Shown: positions 33,215 to 39,971 of the stretch, piece after piece
How the letters are laid out: each line of letters starts with the position of its first letter
How positions within the stretch are numbered: the stretch's first letter is position 1
From: DATJPR01 sp035506295
GTDB taxonomy: Bacteria; Bacteroidota; Ignavibacteria; UBA10030; UBA6906
Assembly: GCA_035506295.1 (NCBI GenBank)
Contig: DATJPR010000051.1
Coordinates: 1-39,971, forward strand
Direction: 5' to 3'
Length of the DNA stretch: 39,971 bases
Made by a program: the position numbers and the translations under genes
The notes under the pieces: generated by a model
What the model was told of the DNA's origin: nothing
What the model saw: only the letters and a program-made list of their open reading frames with translations
The model's database searches: none

Positions 33215-33403
33215 TCATTGTTCATGGGAGCGAACGCGACGGGGATTTGTCGACAGACTCTCTGATCCCTTCGGTCTGTCAAAGCCGGTTTGTTCCTGGT
33301 TGGGTGCACGCCCTTTGAGGCGACGATAGAAGAGCGAGGTGTGGGCGAAATACGCCCCGATGAGAATAACCAGCAATCCGTTGTGTACAAGGACCGTGCT
33401 CAT
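33215..33403 (-). CDS. Small single-pass membrane protein
   Basis: A 62-residue frame with a strong RBS AGGGAGG (33409-33415) five bases before ATG 33403. Residues 7-25 are hydrophobic (HNGLLVILIGAYFAHTSLF), followed by a basic stretch (YRRLKGR) consistent with a cytoplasmic tail. I do not recognise the family. It lies convergent to amt and may be co-transcribed from the PAS-GAF gene region upstream. Confidence 0.55.
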   Translation of the reverse strand: MSTVLVHNGLLVILIGAYFAHTSLFYRRLKGRAPNQEQTGFDRPKGSESLSTNPRRVRSHEQ

Positions 33404-33557
33404 GCTCGCCTCCCTGTTTCGTTGAAGGCAATTTATGATACACGGGCGCCGATCCGAATAAAGCGTTCTGAAATTTCGGGTGGGTTTTGGTAAGAAAAAA
33501 ATAAAAGGAGGGCCTGAAGCCGTAAAAACGGTGAAGCGTTGGCAGCAGAACGCAATC

Positions 33558-34898
33558 CTACGCCCGGACAACGGTATCCAGCTTTGATCTCAAGGAAATC
33601 ATCCGAAGCGCGAGATCGGTCGCCAGCTCTTCGAGGAGGCGGGCCTCCTCCGCTTCGAATCTCGAAGCGCTCATAGTATAAACCGCCAGGACACCGAGGA
33701 GGTCGTTCCCTCGGTGAACTGGGAGACATAGTGATGAACAAAGACCACGCCTTTGCATTTCGACACGCCATCCCGCATCGGCAGGCTCGCTCTCAGATGT
33801 CCGAACGCGGACAGTGGCGGCGTTGGCCATCGCCCTCGTGAGAGGCCCCTCGGGTTCCTGAGACGCAATCCACACGTGCTGCCAATCGGACGTCATCGCT
33901 GCATCCGTCCCGCTCACGGCGACGGGCCACAGCGCATCTCGACGTTCCAGGTCCGCGGCGGCGAACCACACCAGCTGGCATCCACCCGTCTCCTTCATTG
34001 TCCTGCAGACGGTCGAGATCATTTCCGACTCATCGTGATTTCTCAGAAGAACCTGGCTGCATTCGAGAACAGCCCGGAGCGTCATGTTGTTGTGCTTTGT
34101 CTCTTCCTCGAGATGCTTCCGGTCCGTGACCTCCGTTGATGCGAACAGAAGATATTCCACTTCACCCTTGTCACCGGAAATCGGTTCTATGTCCCAATCC
34201 CAATACGTCGTGCCCCGTTCCGGATGATGGACGAAGGTGACGGATCTGGAATCAAGGTGAATCGCCTGCCTGGTCCGAACAACCTCTGCCAACACCTTCA
34301 TCAGACTTGTGGCGCAATGCGTCCGGTGCGGCCAGGTATCGTCGAGACGACTCCCCGAAGCCGGCCGCGAGGGATCGCTGAAGTTGTCAAGCCAGCGGCT
34401 GTTCGCGCAAACTATGTTCGAATCGCGATCGATGACGACAACGCTGCTTGTGGAGTTTGAGTAGAGCAGAGTAAATGCGTCAACGATCCGGCTGGGCACG
34501 GGAGCCGGTGGCCGCCGTGTTGCTTTCGCGGCACCGACGGAGATCCTGAAGTGGCGGCTCCCGACGGGACGAATGTTCAATGCGGCGCGGAACGTCTTGC
34601 CTCGGTTGCTTTTGAGGGTGCATGGGATCGAAATGTGTGGATGGACGTTCGTCGCCTTGAGATTACTTAACCTGTTTCCCAGCGTTTTCGATACGACCAA
34701 CGCCTGTAGCGAACGGCGAACCAGGTTCTTCCTGTCGAACCCAAACTGTTTGCATGCTTTGAGGTTGACGTCGAGAACTCTCCCCCCTGAGTCCACGAGA
34801 AACATCGCCTGCCGGGAGGCTTCAGGCAGCGGTGGATGTGGATGACCCTGGTGCCGGGGTTGAACGTGAAGCGTGTGGATGCGTCTGGATGGGGGCAT
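33558..34898 (-). CDS. PAS-PAS-GAF sensor protein without an output domain
   Basis: A 446-residue soluble protein starting at ATG 34898 (RBS GGAG); longer in-frame starts at 34988 and 35048 are possible. A first PAS-like domain covers about 27-125 (AMFLVDSGGRVLDVNLKACKQFG). A second PAS with a PAC-like end covers about 135-265 (VVVIDRDSNIVCAN, YLLFASTEVTDRKHLEEE). A GAF domain covers about 285-440 (SSLCLPVHRGNDLLGVLAVY). No kinase, GGDEF, EAL or helix-turn-helix follows; the chain ends after the GAF. It may pass a signal to a separate partner. A short T-rich stretch (33490-33505 on the minus strand) lies after its stop and could end transcription. Confidence 0.85.
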   Translation of the reverse strand: MPPSRRIHTLHVQPRHQGHPHPPLPEASRQAMFLVDSGGRVLDVNLKACKQFGFDRKNLVRRSLQALVVSKTLGNRLSNLKATNVHPHISIPCTLKSNRGKTFRAALNIRPVGSRHFRISVGAAKATRRPPAPVPSRIVDAFTLLYSNSTSSVVVIDRDSNIVCANSRWLDNFSDPSRPASGSRLDDTWPHRTHCATSLMKVLAEVVRTRQAIHLDSRSVTFVHHPERGTTYWDWDIEPISGDKGEVEYLLFASTEVTDRKHLEEETKHNNMTLRAVLECSQVLLRNHDESEMISTVCRTMKETGGCQLVWFAAADLERRDALWPVAVSGTDAAMTSDWQHVWIASQEPEGPLTRAMANAATVRVRTSESEPADAGWRVEMQRRGLCSSLCLPVHRGNDLLGVLAVYTMSASRFEAEEARLLEELATDLALRMISLRSKLDTVVRA

Positions 34899-35063
34899 GG
34901 TCGTCGATTCTCCGTCCGCAGGAAGGGCAGGACTAAGATAGACGATCCATCGGAATGAAGCAATTTCCGAGAAGAAGGGAGGTCTCATATTGCATCGGAG
35001 GCCTTTTTTTCGTCTCTTCCCTCTTGCTGGACCCACTCTCAACGACAATTCTCATATTCCGCC

Positions 35064-35579
35064 ATGATGGGAAGGATGCGGGCCGGGTTGGCATTGACAG
35101 CGCTGGTGGCGCTCAGTTCCTGCAACGAGGAACTTGGTCCAGTGCACGATCCATCAGGCTTCAGCGGCGTTATCCGATTTCATAACTGGCCCCCGGCAGA
35201 CAGCATCCGCGAAATGCGTCTCGTGGCGTTTCTCGTTGCTCCCACTGACAGCGCGGGGATCATCCCGCTCCTCATCGCCGGCCAGGCGGCAGTGTTTCCG
35301 CCCATTGGTCAGGATTATCTCCCGACGTTGGTTGACAGCGTGACTTTTGAATTCACGACGGATTCCGGGACGAACCTTCAGATATCAGAGTATCCCTATG
35401 TTGCGGTGATGTATCAGTATGGACCGAACATTCTTCACGATTGGCGCCCGGCCGGCGTGTATTCCGGTCGCAGCGGCTCTTTTGATCCTGCGCCGGTTCG
35501 CGTCCTGCTACACCGTGTCACCCATGGCATAGTTATCGACGTCGATTTCGCGAATCTCCCACCAATTCCCTGGCGATGA
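35064..35579 (+). CDS. Predicted outer-membrane lipoprotein of unknown function
   Basis: A 171-residue protein with a lipoprotein signal: RAGLALTALVALSSC, with Cys20 as the lipidated residue. The mature part is beta-rich (SGVIRFHNWPPADSIREMRL, YVAVMYQYGPN). I do not recognise the family. Its last four bases (ATGA) overlap the start of the TonB-dependent receptor, so the two are translationally coupled. A surface or periplasmic lipoprotein that helps the receptor bind its ligand is inferred from this. Confidence 0.8.
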   Translation: MMGRMRAGLALTALVALSSCNEELGPVHDPSGFSGVIRFHNWPPADSIREMRLVAFLVAPTDSAGIIPLLIAGQAAVFPPIGQDYLPTLVDSVTFEFTTDSGTNLQISEYPYVAVMYQYGPNILHDWRPAGVYSGRSGSFDPAPVRVLLHRVTHGIVIDVDFANLPPIPWR

Positions 35580-37768
35580 CACGACATCACTTCATCGGTG
35601 CGCTCTTTCTCCTGGAGTTCCTCTCGCTTCGAGCGTTCCCCGGTTCAATAGCAGGCCGGGTAATGTCGGAAAGTGATCATGAGGGCGTCGCAGGCGTGAG
35701 AGTATTCCTGCAAGGCACCGTCCGCGGCGTTTCGACCGGGGCGCAGGGGGAATTTCGCCTGGCCGAAATTTCTCCCGGCACGTACACGCTCGTCTTCTCG
35801 ATGATCGGCTATCAACGACTGACGGTCGCCGGAGTCGTCGTTCGGGACACCGGCGAGACGGTGCTGACCGTGAAGATGATCCAGGTTCCTATTGAAACAG
35901 ACCAGATCGTCGTAACGGCGAACAAACGGGAGCAATCGCTGGACGAAGTCCCGGCCAGCATCTCTGTGGTTGACGCCACCGCCATTGAGCGTAGGAATGC
36001 GCAATCGATCGACGAAGTGTTGCGCTACGTCCCCGGCGTCAACATCACAGGAACGCAGGTCAACATCCGGGGCTTCAGCGGATATAGCCTCGGCGCCGGC
36101 AGCCGCGTCCTTATGCTTCTGGACGGAATCCCGTTTATTGCCGGCGATACGGGTGAGTTGAATTTCGAGTCGGTCCCCATGGAGGAGGTGGAACGCGTTG
36201 AGGTGGTCAAAGGGGCAAGCTCGGCCTTGTACGGATCGAACGCTCTCGGCGGCGTCATCAATCTCATTACGAAACCGATCCCGGAGGGAGAAGCGACCAC
36301 CGTGCGGATGTACGGAGGACTCTACAGCAATTTCCCCGACCCTGAATGGCAGTGGTCCGACCACAAGAGGTACACGACCGGTGAATCTGTTTCCCATGTC
36401 CATCGCGAGGGGAACATCGGATTCTCGCTGTATGCATCGAACCAGTCGGATGACGGCTACCGGCAGAACGACTATCACCGTCGCTACAGCATGCTTCTGC
36501 GATTGAAAGAATATTCGGCGTCTTCGACGTCGCTTTCCCTCAACTTCGGCCTCGTGCATCAAAACGCGGGTCAGTTCCTGTTTTGGCGGAACATCGATTC
36601 AGCGCTGATCCCGCCGAAACCGAACCAGGCGGACAACGAAACTTCCACCCGGTACTTCCTCAGCGGGATCTACAGCTCAGCAATGTCTGACCATGTGCTC
36701 ATGACCGTCAAAGCCCTGTGGTATCACAACGATTGGGGGTGGGAACAGACGGGCCAGGATGCGCGGACCGGTTCACTTGCCGACGATCTCCGGCTTGAAG
36801 TGCAATCGACCATTCTTCCGTCGGATTTGCATACGGTGACTCTCGGAGTGACCGCCACTGCCGATCTCATCGGTGGCGACATCTTTGCGACACAGACGCT
36901 GGGCGGGTTCGCCGTGTATGGACAGGACGAATGGAAGGTGGCCGACATGATCACCTTCACCGCGGGGATGCGGTTCGATCTCCAGACCGTGGGACTCGCA
37001 AGCAACGCGGGTCAGCTCAATCCCAAGGTCGCCCTCACGTACCGGCCGCTGGACGGAATGACGCTCCGGGCTTCCTTCAGCCAGGGCTTCAGGGTTCCTT
37101 CTCTTCCTGAGGCGTTCGTGGCGGCAGGCACGACCGGAGTGATCGCCGTGCCGAATCCGGATCTGCGTCCGGAGAAGAGCACTTCGTACGAGCTCGGCAT
37201 GTCGCAGTCGCTGGGAGATGCCGGTGCATTGGATATTGCGGCCTTCAGGTCGGAAATCAACAATCTCATCGAGCCGGGATTGATCGTCTCAGGGTCGAAC
37301 CTCGAGCTGCAATGGAGAAATGTGACCCGGGCCCGTATTCAGGGGTTCGAGACATCGGTGAAGCTCGGCCTTCCCAGCAAAGTCGCAGCAACGGAGTTCG
37401 GGTACACGTACTCGTATCCTCAGGACCTCACACTTCATCAGCTTCTCAAGTATCGACCCCGTCATGTCCTGTACGTGAGCGCGAGATCGACGCTGGGGTG
37501 GTTCTCCGCGGACTATGACTTCCGCTTCATCAGCAGGGTAGACCAGATCGACGATCAGCTTGTTCTCTCCGGCATCATTCCGGACGGTGATCAGCGCGTT
37601 CCTATCTACGTGAGCGATGTCAGAGTGGGAGCTGACTTCAAGCTCGGCAACGTGCCGACCTCGGTCACATTTGGGGTGAACAACCTGTTCCAGCACCGTT
37701 ATGTCGAGCTTATCGGCAACATCATGCCTCCACGGAATTACGTCCTCGTTGTCCAGACCCGGCTCTAA
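35576..37768 (+). CDS. TonB-dependent receptor with carboxypeptidase-regulatory-like N-terminal domain
   Basis: A 730-residue outer-membrane receptor with a signal peptide (residues 1-21). Residues about 24-105 form a carboxypeptidase-regulatory-like beta-sandwich (GSIAGRVMSESDHEGVAGV, GTYTLVFSMIGYQRL). The plug domain covers about 110-225 (TDQIVVTANKREQSLDEVP, VLMLLDGIPF, VERVEVVKGASSALYGSNA, GGVINLITKP). The beta-barrel fills about 240-730, with a characteristic segment near 515-560 (GFRVPSLPEAFVA, NPDLRPEKSTSYELG). It imports a ligand such as a metal chelate or vitamin using TonB; the ligand cannot be read from the sequence. The lipoprotein at 35064 overlaps its start. Confidence 0.95.
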   Translation: MTRHHFIGALFLLEFLSLRAFPGSIAGRVMSESDHEGVAGVRVFLQGTVRGVSTGAQGEFRLAEISPGTYTLVFSMIGYQRLTVAGVVVRDTGETVLTVKMIQVPIETDQIVVTANKREQSLDEVPASISVVDATAIERRNAQSIDEVLRYVPGVNITGTQVNIRGFSGYSLGAGSRVLMLLDGIPFIAGDTGELNFESVPMEEVERVEVVKGASSALYGSNALGGVINLITKPIPEGEATTVRMYGGLYSNFPDPEWQWSDHKRYTTGESVSHVHREGNIGFSLYASNQSDDGYRQNDYHRRYSMLLRLKEYSASSTSLSLNFGLVHQNAGQFLFWRNIDSALIPPKPNQADNETSTRYFLSGIYSSAMSDHVLMTVKALWYHNDWGWEQTGQDARTGSLADDLRLEVQSTILPSDLHTVTLGVTATADLIGGDIFATQTLGGFAVYGQDEWKVADMITFTAGMRFDLQTVGLASNAGQLNPKVALTYRPLDGMTLRASFSQGFRVPSLPEAFVAAGTTGVIAVPNPDLRPEKSTSYELGMSQSLGDAGALDIAAFRSEINNLIEPGLIVSGSNLELQWRNVTRARIQGFETSVKLGLPSKVAATEFGYTYSYPQDLTLHQLLKYRPRHVLYVSARSTLGWFSADYDFRFISRVDQIDDQLVLSGIIPDGDQRVPIYVSDVRVGADFKLGNVPTSVTFGVNNLFQHRYVELIGNIMPPRNYVLVVQTRL

Positions 37769-37859
37769 CGGGTCTCCCTCCTCGCTGAATACTCTTGAAC
37801 CGGTTAAACGTTGAAGCAGCACCGTGGGTCAAACTGGGTAAACGGATCCTGTGCGTTTC

Positions 37860-39971
37860 ATGAGCCGAATCACGCTTTCCCTTCTGCTTGCCCTCTTTCT
37901 CTGGACCCCTGCGAGAGCTCAATCGACTTCTGTCGGAGGTCGGATTGTCGACGACAACAAGAAACCGTTGTCCGGAGTCCATGTGCGTCTTACCCTGGCG
38001 AGGGATACGACCTCGTCTGTCATGGTGCCTACAGGCGCCGACGGCGCGTTTCTCTTCTCTGATATCGCGCCCGGCGAATATCGTCTGGAGGTGACGGCAA
38101 TCGGTCGCAGGCCGGTCTCGCGCAGGATCACGCTTCGGCAGGATCCTCTCGACGTAGGTACCCTCACGCTGTCGGAAATTCCCATCACACTCGGTGAAGT
38201 GCTGATCGAAAGGCGGGCGCCCGCCGCGGTGCTCACCGGAGATACGACCGAATTCCTCAGTTCATCGGTCAAGATGAATCGCGATGCGACAGCAGAGGAC
38301 ATGCTGACGAAGCTGCCGGGCGTGACGGTGTCAAATGGAACGGTGAGCCAGGGTGGTGAAAACATCCAGCGCGTCCTTGTCGACGGCAAGCCGTTCTTTG
38401 GGGACGATCCGACGCTCGCGATCAGGAACCTCCCGGCAGAGGTGATCGACAAGATTCAGGTGTTCGACCAGATGAGTGATCAGGCGCAGTTCACGGGATT
38501 CGACGACGGGCAGTCCGTGAAGGCGATGAATATTATCACCCGTCGGCGCGGCCAGGATCTGAATTTCGGGAAATTCGCCACGGGATACGGCGACGATCAA
38601 CGGTACGAGGCCGGAGGGAATCTTCACCTGTTCGACGGAGACCGGCGGATCTCGATCCTCGGCCTTTCCAACAATGTGAATGATCAAAACTTCTCCATGC
38701 AGGACATCCTCGGCGTGATTTCTCCGAGCAATCGTGTCCGCACGCCGGGCATGGGAGGACGGAGGGGAGGAGGCGGCCCGGGCGGAGGAGGGCCGGGCGG
38801 AGGCTTTGGGTACCAGCAATCCAGCCCATTTGTTCGGTCCGGGAGCACCTTCGGTCTCGCCAACCTGGTCGGTCAACAGCAGGGGATCAACACGACGCAC
38901 ATGATCGGCGCCAACTACTCGGATTCTGTCGCGACCGGCGTGTTCACCCAGCTCAGCTACTTTTTCAATCGGGTCGACAACGGAAACCTCCAGACGGACA
39001 ATCGCCAGTACCTTCTGGGCGGAGATTCCACAAGCCTGTACGATCAGACGTCGAACAGCCAGGGGAAAAACTTCAACAACAGGTTCACAGGGCGGATCGA
39101 CTACACGGTGGATCCGTCGGACATTATCACGTTCCTTCCCCAGTTCTACTTCCAGAATAATCGAACGCTGAACGATGTCGGTGCGATCACGACGTTGAAT
39201 ACCACCGCGTCGGAATCACAGACCTTGAACGATGCGTCCAACAATGGGTACAATCTTTCGGGCCATCTCGTCTACAGACATCGTTTCGATCTTCCCGGCC
39301 GGACCATTTCGCTGGACGTTGGTGCGAGCGGCAATCGCAAGCGGACCTCCGCGCTTCTTGCTTCGTCCGATATCTACCAGGCTTCGCCGGCCGCCGACGA
39401 CAGTCTTGCACAGCGTTCCGGCATTCTCTCCCAGTCAAATACGCTCAGCGCCAGTCTCATCTACACGGAGCCGGTGAGCGTGGACGGACTTTTCGAAGTG
39501 AGCTATTCTCCAACACTCACGCACAGCACGGCGGACAAGAACACCTACGATTTGGATCGCGCGGATAATGCGTATTCCATTCCGGACCTTCCGCTTTCGA
39601 ACGCGTACGCCAACGACTATCTGACACAGAGCGCCGGCCTTGGCTACCGTTGGCGGGGGACGTCGATCAATCTGATGACAAACCTGGCGTACCAGGTCGC
39701 GGAGCTCAAGAGCGACAATACGATCCCCGGTGCGGATCTCTCGAAACGCTTCGCCACGTTTCTGCCGAGCGCCCTCCTGATGTACACGATGCCCGACCAT
39801 CGGACGCTCCGGCTATTTTTCCGTTCGTTTACCAGTGCGCCGACAATCACGCAGCTCCAGCGCGTCGCGGACAACTCCAATCCTCTGCTGGTCACGACGG
39901 GCAATCCGGACCTGCTGCAGACCACATCGCATTCCTTGTTGGCGCGCTACGCTCTCACCACGCCCGACCGC
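37860..39971 (+). CDS. Outer-membrane beta-barrel (TonB-receptor-like) protein, C-terminus missing
   Basis: The frame starts at ATG 37860 (GTG 37851 is an in-frame alternative) and runs open to the right edge, giving 704 residues. It has a signal peptide (MSRITLSLLLALFLWTPARAQ). Residues about 22-110 form a carboxypeptidase-regulatory-like domain. A plug-like region follows (about 125-230: TAEDMLTKLPGVTV, ENIQRVLVDGKPFFGDDP, KAMNIITRR). Then comes an outer-membrane barrel with a Gly-rich insert (about 297-319, GMGGRRGGGGPGGGGPGGGF), probably a surface loop. It resembles the large outer-membrane beta-barrel family common in Bacteroidota-type genomes. The ligand is unknown, and it follows the TonB receptor with a 91-base gap. 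Confidence 0.9.
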   Translation, partial: MSRITLSLLLALFLWTPARAQSTSVGGRIVDDNKKPLSGVHVRLTLARDTTSSVMVPTGADGAFLFSDIAPGEYRLEVTAIGRRPVSRRITLRQDPLDVGTLTLSEIPITLGEVLIERRAPAAVLTGDTTEFLSSSVKMNRDATAEDMLTKLPGVTVSNGTVSQGGENIQRVLVDGKPFFGDDPTLAIRNLPAEVIDKIQVFDQMSDQAQFTGFDDGQSVKAMNIITRRRGQDLNFGKFATGYGDDQRYEAGGNLHLFDGDRRISILGLSNNVNDQNFSMQDILGVISPSNRVRTPGMGGRRGGGGPGGGGPGGGFGYQQSSPFVRSGSTFGLANLVGQQQGINTTHMIGANYSDSVATGVFTQLSYFFNRVDNGNLQTDNRQYLLGGDSTSLYDQTSNSQGKNFNNRFTGRIDYTVDPSDIITFLPQFYFQNNRTLNDVGAITTLNTTASESQTLNDASNNGYNLSGHLVYRHRFDLPGRTISLDVGASGNRKRTSALLASSDIYQASPAADDSLAQRSGILSQSNTLSASLIYTEPVSVDGLFEVSYSPTLTHSTADKNTYDLDRADNAYSIPDLPLSNAYANDYLTQSAGLGYRWRGTSINLMTNLAYQVAELKSDNTIPGADLSKRFATFLPSALLMYTMPDHRTLRLFFRSFTSAPTITQLQRVADNSNPLLVTTGNPDLLQTTSHSLLARYALTTPDR

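Noticed and set aside
33490..33534. Terminator after the PAS-GAF gene on the minus strand
   Set aside because: There is a T-rich run, but the nearby stems are only 3-4 bp; mentioned in the gene entry but not listed as a feature.
35645..36562. Minus-strand 305-codon frame opposite the TonB-dependent receptor
   Set aside because: Shadow of the receptor plug and barrel region.
1..39971. tRNA, rRNA, CRISPR array, transposase, integrase or phage genes
   Set aside because: None of their sequence patterns was seen on either strand.

Overview
The window reads as chromosomal DNA of a Gram-negative bacterium. Evidence for an outer membrane includes TonB-dependent receptors, a large outer-membrane barrel protein, a lipoprotein, an OmpA-type peptidoglycan-binding domain and several Sec or Tat signal peptides. 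The combination of DUF5916 and DUF4097 envelope proteins, barrels with carboxypeptidase-regulatory-like domains, GH105 and GH36-like secreted glycosidases and a serine-palmitoyltransferase-like enzyme suggests the FCB group (Bacteroidota / Ignavibacteria / Chlorobi relatives) with fairly GC-rich DNA. This assignment is inferred from gene content; no marker gene is present. I see no rRNA, tRNA, CRISPR array, IS element or phage gene.

Layout. 1-896 (-): a secreted protein with two thioredoxin-like domains, cut by the left edge. 1099-2775 (+): a Tat-exported GH36/27-like glycosidase. 2827-7864 (-): a five-gene operon behind a textbook sigma-70 promoter (8008-8036). It encodes a soluble coiled-coil protein, a membrane-anchored PspA-like coiled-coil protein, a membrane-anchored substrate-binding protein fused to an OmpA domain, an ABC permease and an ABC ATPase. 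I regard this as the best candidate for an undescribed envelope-spanning system. 8126-9397 (-): a secreted GH105-like hydrolase. 9580-12533 (+): a secreted Memo-family protein and a secreted serine beta-lactamase-like hydrolase. 12683-16176 (+): DeoC and a two-domain ALDH16-type aldehyde dehydrogenase, a deoxyribose catabolic pair. A cloverleaf-like repeat (16174-16288) follows, then an AhpD-like protein and a second inverted repeat (17024-17085).

17219-22928 (+) is a lipid-type locus. UbiA prenyltransferase, DagK-family lipid kinase and a divergent ThiL-like kinase are linked by ATGA overlaps. A second transcription unit follows, with its own extended -10 promoter, encoding a serine-palmitoyltransferase-like PLP enzyme and a B12-type radical SAM protein. 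The first three genes could convert an isoprenoid alcohol to its mono- and diphosphate and then transfer the prenyl group. 22947-26139 (-): a two-component system. 26284-31556 (+): an ECF sigma factor with a candidate autoregulatory promoter, an anti-sigma factor with a HEAT-repeat periplasmic part, a DUF4097 beta-solenoid protein and a DUF5916 outer-membrane protein.

31845-33143 (+): an ammonium transporter, followed by a small membrane protein (-) and a PAS-PAS-GAF sensor (-). 35064-37768 (+): a lipoprotein overlapping a TonB-dependent receptor. 37860 to the right edge (+): an outer-membrane beta-barrel protein, incomplete. No gene-free stretch exceeds about 300 bases.
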